From NCBI GenBank assembly GCA_030267565.1, contig BRXU01000001.1, positions 8,252,001 through 8,316,000 of the forward strand: a DNA stretch of 64,000 nt. The letters are read 5' to 3'. Each line of letters opens with the position of its first letter. Position 1 is the first letter of the stretch. Both the position numbers and the translations under genes were made by a program. This document shows positions 35,751 to 47,000 of the stretch, piece by piece. This DNA comes from Pleodorina starrii (Eukaryota > Chlorophyta > Chlorophyceae > Chlamydomonadales > Volvocaceae). The notes below the pieces were generated by a model, which worked only from the letters and a program-made list of their open reading frames with translations, was not told the DNA's origin and searched no databases.

Positions 35751-36771
35751 ATTGTGTACAGCAGACGACAGGAACCAAAAAACGACGTGCGGGGCGCAGA
35801 AGAAATGCTCGGACGAGCACACAGGCCAGCCTTACATTCAGTCGGGTGCCATTTCATGACGGCGCATCCGCCGGCGTTCATGCGGCGCTCATCCGAGAAC
35901 AGCGGCACCACACGGGTCGGCACGCACCCGGCTTCGCCACCTCCCCACTTTTCCTCCTCCCCTTTGCTGGACAGGGTCTCCCCAAGCAAGGCGCAGAAAA
36001 CACGTACATTGCAGCGCAGCGCAGCGCGATCGCAGCGCGACCGCAGCCGCAGACACGCCCAATCCCAATTCCAGCGCCGTGTGGTGCAGACCCGCGGGTC
36101 GCATGTTATGGAGTACGGGACCCCCCTTCCTCCACCCCGAACGCCCATGACCCTGACACCAAAACGCAACGAGGCACCAACACCAACACAACGCGGGCGT
36201 CCGTGTCTCTCACTACTGCTGCCCCTCTGGTGCACTGCCGCCCCTTCTCTTCCTTGCCGCCGCCGCCGCTGTCGCTGTCGCTGTCGCCGCAAAGGAGGGC
36301 TGCCGCTGGCATGTAAGGTAAGGTGGCAGGGTGCCGCGCCACATGCGGCACCTCCGCCACATGCGCACCGACTGCCCTTGCTACCGGGTCGCCACCGAGT
36401 CGGACAGCCTCCCTCCCTCCGGTTCCACAACTCCATCGCTGCTGCCAGCTGGCCCGGTGCGTGCCATCACCTCATCACCCCACACATGCGGATAAGGCGC
36501 CGCCCCCTCCGTTGCTGAGACGCCGGCCGCCGCCAGCCACTGCGTCGCTGTGTGGCGGCCCTCCTGCCCGTTGCTGCTGCGTACGCCACAACTGCCATCG
36601 CTGCTGCTGCTGGTGGTGATACGGCTGCTGTTGCTTACTGCTGCTGGTGATACGGCTGCTGTTGCTTGCCGCTGCTACAGCCGCTACAGTAGCCGGTACC
36701 GTTGTAGCCGCTACGGCCGCTACTGCTGCATGTCAGCCAGGTCAGGTCAGGTCAGGGCCAGCAGCCCCCTG
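35751..36771. other. UBP14 3' region, no supported gene
   Basis: Downstream of the UBP14 stop on the minus strand. TGTAA on the minus strand occurs at 35832-35836, which would give a 3' UTR of about 940 nt. CTG/GCTGTTGCT trinucleotide-type repeats lie at 36590-36735 just beyond the stop codon. Confidence 0.4.
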
Positions 36772-39695
36772 CTACTGCTGGCTGGCGCGCTTGAAGAGGT
36801 AGAGGTAGCCCAGGTCGCGGGGCGGGTGCTCCGAAACCGCCACTTTCTCGTCGTTGAAGATGACCCACCTGCGCGGTGTCGAGCACACATGTGTGCGTGG
36901 CCGTGGCCGTGCATCGCGAGTTCGCGACCGGGTTCATGACATCATGAGCGCCGGTGTACGGATATGGTCCCCCGTTTAGTTACGGCTGCTGACCGCTGAC
37001 CGCTAGGCCTGTGGTGGCTGCCCGGCGGTCTCATCGCGGCGGTGCAGTGCAGCTGGCAGCGGCAGACACGCCGGGTCGGCTGTGCGCGGACCTTGGCAGG
37101 CGAAGCAGCCCTCCCACAACCCCGATCGCCCCCCGGCCCGGCCCGGCCTGCAGGACCCCAATGCCCCACTAGCGCCTGTTGGGCTTCCCCCATAGAGAAC
37201 GTAGCCGTCCTTCATTTCCCAGGAAGAACGGTTACGTTCTTCCCCCGTGGAACGTATAACCGTATTCGGTATTCCCGGCCTCCAGCCGGTCAGGTTGCCA
37301 TTTCACGTGCAGAGCTGGCTGGCGGCCGCGCGTCGTGTCACCCCACATCCCCACACCTTCACACCCTCACATCCTCACACCAAGCGGCAGCTGCCGCCAA
37401 CACCCTCAATATGTCCTGCGCCCTGCGCGGTCCCCCTCGTCCGCTGCCCCAACCCCCTCCCCAACCCCCGGCCGCACCTGCCGTCCTTCTTGATGTGCGC
37501 CACGTAGTGTCCACACGCCAGATTGGAGCCCATGTGGGAAATGAAGCCCACCAGCTCGTAACGACCGGGGCCGTCCAGCAGCGGAGGACCACCCGCCGCC
37601 GCCGCGCCGCCGGCACCCACCGCGGCGGCGGCGGCGCCGCCGCCGCCGCCGCCTGCGGCGGCGCCGTCGCCCGCGGCCGGCTCGGAGAGCACCTGCGGCC
37701 GCACACCGGATCCGCAATCCGCCGTCGTGAGGCACGTGGGCCATTGCCCACTCAGGGAAAGACGACGCACGAAGTACGGAGACCCACACTCGGCAATTTG
37801 GCAATTTCGCGTGCTTCCTATTCTATAATTTGAATTACGAGTGACTCGTCGGTCACAAGGGGGGCAGAGAACGAACGGGGTGCTTGGCAGGTGTGCGCGC
37901 GCACGAAGTTGTGCAATGTGCATGCATATCATGCCATATCGTCCCCCTGCCGTACCCGTGTCGTACCCACCCACCTTGGCCACCGCTGCGTCCAGGTCGT
38001 CCATGTGGTTGAACAGCCAGTCGGCGGCGCGCTCCAGGGAGCCGCTGCAGGCCTGTGTCGTACGGTACGGCCGTACCATACACGGGCGCGCAACACACAC
38101 ACACACACACACACGCACACACACCCCATCAACGCGTGCGTGTGAATCCCCGTGTAAACCGCCCGGGCGGCGATGCTGAGGGTTTGCCAGGCCACGCGGT
38201 CAAGCATTCCCGGGCAGCATATTCCTGTGGCAGCAACGCCCCGGCAATAAGGCCCCCTGCCAACTCGAACACGTCAGCAGCGACCTCAGAGAGCAGCACT
38301 GGCCCAGCGCCAGCGGCACCCGCGCAAAACCCACGGGCAATGCGTGCATGCGTGCAGACGTGCGACACCGCATGGCTTCCCTTACTTTCTCCAGGAGGGC
38401 CCGGCCTGTGTGTGCGTGTGTGTGTGCAGATGCGCCACCTGCAGCCACCGCGGGTCACAGCAGCCCTCCCTTGCCCCGTCCTTCCATTGCCAGACGCGCT
38501 GCTGCCCCACCTCCCCCACCGCCCGCCCTGCACTAACCGCCCCCACTGCACCCACCTGCAGCGCCGCAGCCGCGTGTGTCTCCGAGAAGCCCATCGACGT
38601 CAGAGAGGACAGCTTCTCGGGGTCGGGGGCAGCAGCGCCGCCAGCAGGAGCAGCGCCGGCCGCTTGCGTCAGCTCTGTCGGGGGTGGCAGAAAGAAGATA
38701 CCGCAGCGAAGGAACGGAGAGGGCGTTGGCGTTAGCGGAACGGGGGTACCCCCTGTGCGGAGGTGCGTTTGCCGGTCGGCCCAGGCAGCCGAAGGACCGT
38801 GCGTGAGGGCGCGAGGCAACACGGGAGAAAGAGAAATGCACAAGGAAACGCTGCCAGTGTTTGCGAAACGCCGACCCACATTCTGAATGATGCCCACGTT
38901 CCAAAGCTCAACCACGGGTCCGCCGCTTAGAAACCAGCCCGCAGACCCAATGTCCCGCCGTCGGACCATAAATGACGGATCCCTGCAACCCTTTCTCGAA
39001 TCACACCCACCGACCCATGATTCGCGCCCCACTGACGCACGGGTCGGCCGCACCGAATCCCCTCACATCGGCCTCTCCTGCGACTCGCGGTTCAGTCCGC
39101 GTCTCCTCCGACCCACGGGTCGGCCGGACCCTCCCCCGACCCACGGGTCGGCCACCATGGACCCCACCCAACACAACCCACACGCCCGCCCGCCCACCCT
39201 TACCCGGCAGCGGGTCGTTGATGTCGGGGTCCTCCAGGTGCCCCAGCAGCCACTCCATCGCCGCCTCCGCGCCGCCGTTGGACACCGCCACCGCGGCCCG
39301 CCGGCAGGCGTTGGCTCCGAAACCCATATCCACCAGCGCCGCCACCAGCGCCTCGTCCGGCTGGACCTGCTGCGGCTGGGCAGCCTCCGTTGCCGCCGCC
39401 GCTGCGGGCTGCTGCTGCTGCTGTTGCGCCTGGTCGGGCTCTGGGGGCTGCAGCTGCTCTCCCGGCTGCGGCCCGGTGGCCCTCAGAGGCTCCAGGTCCA
39501 GGTGGTCGGGCACCTCTACCAGTACCTCCATCTTCTTCAGTGTCCAGTCCTTGTCTTGGAAGTACCTGAGAGGTATAAAGAGAATTTCGTAGCGGAGGAG
39601 ACGGCGTTAGCGAACGGACCCAGAACCCAGCAATACTTACTGAACATACCTGATGGGGTGAGGGTGAGGGTGAGGGCGAGGGCGAGGGCGAGGGC

Positions 39696-39726
<31 letters not shown>

Positions 39727-40973
39727 ATAGAAAATGATACCGCAGCGGAGACGAGGACGGCGTTAGCGAACGGACCCTGAACCCAGTAATACTTACCGAA
39801 CATACCTGTAACCTTACCGAGCTGAAAAGACGCTGCGACCGCGTCGCCGCCAGACCAACCCGGACGGACGATTACGCACGACAGCACAAGAACGGCACGA
39901 ACGCCCGGACAAAACAACCCGACAAATTGTAGACTCACCTGCGCTCAATGGAGGAAGCGAAGCGGGAAGATACGAAGGAAAAAGGGCGTGAGTAATGGCA
40001 ATGGGCAACGGCATTGACAGCGAAGGAAGGAGCGAGCAGGCAAGCAAGCAAGGCAAGACACACAGAAACCCACGAACGAGCTGGGGCGGCGACGCGGTGC
40101 AAAAGAGGGCAGGAAGTGGCAGCTGGGCATAGAAGAAAGGGATACGGAAGGGCAAAATGTACGACGGGCAGGAGGCGGAAGGCAGAGGAGATGGGGCAGA
40201 GGAGAAGAGAAAGGCAAGGCGAATGGCAGTGGTAGAGACAAGGGCAGAAGACAGACGAATGCGGGAAGGACGTAAGGGCAGGGGGAGGGGTACGAGGGCA
40301 AGGGCAGGGGCGAGGAGAAGGGAAGAACGACGGCAGGAAAGGGGAAAGGGCAGAGGCAGCGGGGCGCGGGGAGACGATGCGCAGGAGGGGCCGGGTGGCG
40401 GACCGTGAAGAGTCGGCTCCCCACCACACCGGCCGAGCGCGCAGGCCACCATGCATGAGGGGCCTGGGTCAGGGGTAATGCGGCCCAGGTGGTGGGAGGG
40501 CGGGGGGTGGGTGGGCTGGGGGTGTGCTTGGGTGGGGTGGACGGGGGTGGGTGGGTGGGTGGGTGGGCGGGGGGGGGGGGCGTTGGGGGGTGGGGGGTGA
40601 GGGTGAGAGGGGGGAAGACAAGGGGGCGGGCAGACAAGGGGGCGAGCGGGGGGCGAGGGGACAAGGGGGCGGGCAGGGGGGAGGAGGAGGAGTGAGGATG
40701 CCGGGCTCCGCACAGGCTGCCGGGCCCCCGGAGGGGACGGCTGCCAAGCCTCATGACTCGGCATCCCCGTGGAGTTGGGAGCGAGTGGGGTAGCCGGGGG
40801 CAGGGCGGCTAGCGGGGGAAGGCGGGGTGGCTAGGGTGGGTTACGGAGATGCTGGTGGACGATGCCGAGCATGTCCCGGTGGGTGGAGTGGCGCTCGAAG
40901 TAGAAGGCGTGGGGGCAGGCGGCAAGGAGGCGGACGAGTTGACTGAGGAGGCCGGCTTTGGGGTAGGATTGGG

Positions 40974-41060
<87 letters not shown>

Positions 41061-44000
41061 ACGAGAGCGGGGAGGGAGAGAGGAGAGAGGATGGGGAGGG
41101 GGCGAGGAGGGCGCGAGCGGAGGCGGGGCGGGGAGAGGGGCGGAGGAGGAGAGAGGAGAGAGGAGGAGGCGGGGGGTGTGAGGGAGGAAGGCGAACCGCA
41201 GCGGTAATGTTGGAGGAGCAGGTATGTTGGGCAAGGTGTTGCTGTGCTTGGTCCGTTTGCTGCGGTTTCGTTCTTACTCTACACCCCCCCACACACACAT
41301 ACACACACACAAACTCACGCACACCCTTTCCCTCCACACACCCGCCCACCCACTGCACACCCGCCCTCTCGCACCCTCTCCACCCAGATCGTCACCTGTT
41401 GATCTGCACCAGCAGGTAGGGCGGGAAGGAGGCGAAGCGGGTGCGCTTGGTGGCGGTGGTGCGCCGACCGCCCAGGGCAGCGCTGCGGTAGTCGTCGACC
41501 ACCTGCCAGGGCAGAGGGAGGGAGGGGAAGTGAGGGGGGCGCGGAAGAAGGCTTCTCACAGACCCATGGGTCGGTCAGTCACTCAGGCGGGCGGACGGAC
41601 GGACGGACGGACCGACCCATGGGTCGGCGCCCCGGGACGCCTGTGACCCAACCGCGGCCCCCCAAATACACACACATACACACACACGCCAGCAAATGAA
41701 GAGCTATCAGACAAGAAGGCAGGCAGGCTGGCATGCCTGCCTTGCCGGCAACCGACCTTGCACGTAAAACTAGAACACATGTATAAGCAGCCGTCGAGTA
41801 TACGCACGCCCGCACACACGCAGACATACACGGGCGCACCTCGGTCCCACTGAAGCGCTGCAGACAGGCGTCGAAGGGCACCCGGGGCAGCACCGCCTCC
41901 TCCTCGCCGCCGTCCGCCACCACCACCAGCGACCCGCTGCCCGGACCCGCCACCTGCGCGGCAGCGGCGGCAGAGGGGCCGCCCTCGGCGGCGCCGCCGG
42001 CGCTGACGGCGGTCTCGGACGCAGCGGCGGCGGGCGGCGCACCGCCCTCGGGCGTGGCACCGATGTAGGCCTATGGAGGTTGTGGGACCAGCGGCGGCGG
42101 TGGCGGTGGCAGGAGAGACAGTAACGCGGGGGCAGTGGTGGTGGTGGGGTGTGTGTGTGTTTGGGGCGCGGTTGGGTCAGGCGTCCTGGAGCACACGCAA
42201 GCCCGCCCCTACCCTCCTTGGCCCTAGCCCGCCTGGCCCCTGCCTGCGCCCCTGGCCCCTGCCTACCCCATATGCCCCCTACCTGCGCCTGCTGCTCCTT
42301 GAGCCGCTGCCTCTTGGCCTGGCGGTCCCGGTAGTCCGCCACCGCCTCCGCATTCACGGCGGCCTCCAGGGGCACCTGAGGAGGGGAGGGGAGGGGAGAG
42401 AGGAGGAGAGGGGAGGAGAGGGGAGAAGTGAGGCGAGGCGAGGCGAGGCGAGGAGAGGAAAGAACAGGAGAGGAGAGGAGGGGTTCAGGGAGTGATATGC
42501 TCCTTTTTTTTTAGAGGAGGGGAGAGGAGGGAAGCGGTGAGGCGAGGCGAGACCGGACAAAGGCGAGGCGAGGCGAGATCCGGTGGGCGGTGGGCGGTTG
42601 GTGGAGGGAAAGGGAAAAAGAGAACCGCAATGAGGCAACCCAGAGGGAGGGGGGCAAGGGACGCAGAGGATCGCTAGACAGTCCGTCAGGGAGGTGGGGG
42701 GCGGAGGGAGAGAGGGACGTGACGTGGCAGGTGGCATGACGGCGCGTCGCCTGAAGGCCGGGGCGGGTGAAGCCAGCTACTGGCGGAGCGGCCGTGGCTG
42801 CTACGAACACACCGACACCCACACGCCCACACACACCCACACCCACACGCTCACCCACGTGCGCATGTGCCCCGAAGCCCAACCACGCAACCTGCCCACC
42901 CTACCCGCGCCCACGCTTCCCCAGTCCCCCGCACAGGCAATCCCCCACGCACGCACGCACGCACGCGCTCCCCTAACCCACCCCACCCCGCCCCACGCCA
43001 CCCGCTGCGGTATCTTCTTCTTACACCCCACCCCACCCCACCCCACCCCCCGCCCCACCTGCAGCATGAGCAGCGACGTGGGTGTGGAGCGGTAGCTCAC
43101 TGCGCCGCTCTCACTGCACTGCAGCCGGTCCTCAAGACCCAGCCGGAAGTAGGCGGGGAGCGGAAGGGAGGCAGCGGGGGAGGCGGAGGCGGAGGCGGGC
43201 TGCTGCTGCTGCTGGGTGACCCCCAGGCGTTGCGCCTGAGAGTGCTCAGCGCGGGAGATCTGCGTGGGTGTGGGGGGTTAGGGGTGGGGGGAGGGGAGGG
43301 GGAGTCAGGGAGTGATATGCTCCTTTATATAACAATGAGTGGAGGGGGAGAGATGATGGGGGGAAGGTACGTGTTGGCAGAGATTCTGAAGGGGGTTGAA
43401 ATTACGCATCACAGCTGTGAGTAAGGGCGTTGGCTATAGTGGAAAGGTGGGGCTGTAACTGCCAAACTGACAAAGGGACCAAGCTTCCCACCCCGCATCC
43501 CCGCCGGGGGGCCCCGCCTTCACCCCCGCACTAACCGACCCCAAGACCACCCGACCCTGAAACCACCTCCATCCCGGAACCCATCTCTTAACCCCTCCAA
43601 CCCACCCCGCCTTCAACAGCACCTAGCCCCCCGGCCTCCGAAACCACTTCTCCCCCCCGCCCCCCCCTCCCGCCCCCCCTCCCTCACCAGCTCCATCAGG
43701 TGTGTGAAGTACTCGGCTGCGTCCTGCTGCCGACCCGACGAGAACTCCGGGTGGCCCCTCCCTGCAGCGCTCTTGAAGGACAGCGGACGAACCGCGTGCC
43801 ACCGCTCGTCGTCCGGAAGCGGGACCAGCTCGGCTGCGTGCGTGCGTGCGTGCGTGTGTGTATGTGGGTGGGGTTGGGGTTGGGGTTAGAGAGGATGGGA
43901 CAGGCGGGCTGAGCGCCACCCAGCAGGCGCAGATGTAGGGACCGCGGGCCCGCCTCCACGGATTGCAGGTGCTGCGGCAGGAGGGGGCCAGCCCGGGGCT

Positions 44001-47000
44001 TCCGCTTTCCCTTCCCTCCCTTCCTCCCTTCCTGCCCTCCCTCCCTCCCTTCCTCCCTCGCCCTGACCCACCTCCCTCCCTCCCTCCCTCCCTCCCTTCC
44101 TGCCCTCCCTTCCTGCCCTCCCTCCCTCGCCCCCACCCACCTCCGTCCACCTCCATGGCGGCCCCTCCCTGCAGCTCCTCCTCAGCTGGCTTCACGTGGC
44201 CGGTGCGCCCCGAAACCAGCGCCACCCCCACCTGCGCCCCGGGTGCACCACCGCCACCGCCGGGGGTAGCACACGTCAACAGGTCGGTGGGGTCAGGGAG
44301 TGATATGCTCCTTTGTATAAAAGTGAGACACTGCGGACGTTGTCGGTGGGGGCTAAGCGGTAACAGACATACGGTAACCGAGATGTAACAGACGTAACGA
44401 GTGCATCAGGCTACAGGTGAACGGCCAGGGGGTGAAGAGGTAACAGATACGGGATGAATGCGGCAAAGGATACTTTGAAAGTGCAGTACCACGTCATGCC
44501 GCTCGGTCCCAACCCCCCGACTCCCAAAACTCCGTGGAGGCCGGACCCCAAAGGCTTTCACTCCGGATTTTCCCTCCTGCTGCTTCCTATTCTGCTGCTT
44601 CACGCCCGACCAGTCCCCGGCTCCCACCCCCCACCTCTCCACTGCCATCCTCGGCCCACTCCCAACCCCCCCTCCCTTTTACCCCCTCTCCCCAACCCCC
44701 ATCCCCACCTTTGCCAGCTGTGTGGGCAGGTCGGAGGCGGGGTCGGGCGGGGCGGAGGACAGGATGCGGGCGGCGCCTTCCGACGTGTAGCGGGACGCCA
44801 CCTCGGGCAGCGTGAACAGCACCTGCAGCCCCGGGGAGGGGTTGAGGGGGGTTGAGAGGGTTGAGAGGGTTGAGAGGGTTGAGAGGGTTGAGAGGGTTGA
44901 GAGGGTTGAGAGGGTTGAGAGGGTTGAGAGGGTTGAGAGGGTTGAGAGGGTTGAGAGGGTTGAGAGGGTTGAGAGGGTTGAGAGGGTTGAGAGGGTTGAG
45001 AGGGTTGGGGATCCACGGTACGATGCCCCCCCTCCCGGCCCCCCCCTCCCGGCCCCCCCCTCCCGGCCCCCCCCCTCCCGGCCCCCCCCTCCCGGCGCCA
45101 CCCTCCCGGCCCCCCCCTCCCGGCCCCCCCCTCCCGGCCCCCCCCTCCCGGCCCCCCCCTCCCGGCCCCACCCTCCCGGCCCCACCCTCCCGGCCCCACC
45201 CTCCCGGCCCCCCCCTCCCGGCCCCCCCCTCCCGGCCCCCCCCTCCCGGCCCCACCCTCCCGGCCCCACCCTCCCGGCCCCCCTCCCGACCCCCGCCTCC
45301 CGCCCCCCGCCTCCCGCCCCCCGCCACCCGCCCCCCCCCCTCCCTGCCCCACCTGCAGCACGCTGTTCATGTAGCAGCTGTTGCCCAGATTGATGAGCCC
45401 CGTGTGGCAGGGTCCGGACAGCGGCTGCAGCTCCGTGCCCGACTCCGTGATGCGGCTGAACTCGTAGCTGGTGTTGAGGTCGGCCTGAAGCTCGGACATG
45501 GTCTTCTCGGTCTTCTCCATCTGCAGGGGAGGGGTTATCCACGTATAGGCCGGAGCCCGTAAACGGTATCAAATCAGAAAAATCCTTCCTGAGGGGGCGA
45601 CGAGGGGTAAAAAGAAGATACCGCAGCGAAGGGACGGAGACGGCGTTAGCGAACCCGAACCCGGAACCCAGGAGGGGGAGGGGACCGTCAACCGTCCATG
45701 GCTGGTTCTTCCTTCTCAAGTTCTCTGGTCTCCTGCGCGCAGCTTGTTTCTCATACATACATGCAGACACAAAGAGAGAGGGAAGGTCAGTCAGGCAGGA
45801 ATGGAGATGATGCGACCGCGGGGGGGGGGGGGTGGGACGGTAAGGAGGTGGAGGTGGAGGGCGAGGAGGGAGGGAGGATGGATGGCACTGCGTCTACGGC
45901 GATCCCGCCCAACCCCACCCCTGCCTCCCCTCCCCTCCCGAACCCCTCCCCTCCCCTCCCTTCCCCTCCCCTCCCCTCCCCCATTACACCCTTTTAACCC
46001 CTCCCCCTCCCCCTGCTGTCACCTTCATGATATCGATGCCCCAGTGCGCCAGGTGCTGAGCCAGCAGCGGATCGGTCACCATGTCGTCCTCATCGGGGGC
46101 GTAAGAATACACGTCGGCGCTGGGGTGGAAAGGTAGGGAGAAGCAGCAGCGTTGGTGGTGGGGATGGCGGTGGTAAGCAGGCAGGCAGCAGCAGCAGCAG
46201 CAGCAGCGGTAGTGGTGGGGGTGGGGGTGGGAGTAAGCAGGGAGCAGCAGACTGGCGGACGGACGGACGGACGAATCCGCGTGCGGTCGCCCCATGCGCC
46301 GTGTCTCGGTCTCGGCCCGGTCAGGGCCCCCCCCGGTGCTCGTCCGATCTCCGGGCGAGTCACCCCCAGTCTCAGTGCAGCACCCCCGCCAACAACAGTC
46401 TCAGTCAACACGTGTGAAGTAACATTGTTACTTCACAGGAACCAGGAATCCCCCAAAAGGAAGCGAAAGGCCAGTAAGCCAAACACCTGATGATGCAAAC
46501 AACTCTAGCCCCAGCCCCAGCCCAGCCATGTACCTGTGGGGGGTGATGGTCCCCAGCTTGACCACCAGCGGGTAGCGCCGACCGTTGGACTCGAAGTGGC
46601 GCAGCGCAGCGCCGTTGCCGCCACTGCCGTCCCAGTTCTGGAGGGGAGGGAGGGGTCAGGGCTTTAGGGTTTTAGGGTTTTAGGGTTGAGTGTGTGTATG
46701 TGTGTCCGGGGGGGGAGAGGTCGGTCGCTGGGTGGGTGAGCGTGGTGTGTGTTCAGAGTTTGAACCACAGAGCTGGTGCCCCCCTTCCTCTGCCTCAACC
46801 CCCAAACCCCAACCTCTGCCTCAACCCCCGAACCCCAAAGCCGCCTTGGAACCCCGAACCCTTAAGCATGCTTGCTTCCTTGGGACTGTTGTTGTTGGTT
46901 GTTTGTTTTCTCTCCGCCTCCCCTACCTGCCCCCCCCAAGGAGCATATCACTCCCTGACCCCCCAAGCACACCCATCACCCACACAAGACACCCTCCGAA

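Noticed and set aside
44587..45770. Overlapping frames encoding [18 protein letters not shown] or [10 protein letters not shown] repeats
   Set aside because: These are translations of the intronic 9-bp and C-rich satellites. The UBP14 exons splice cleanly around them.
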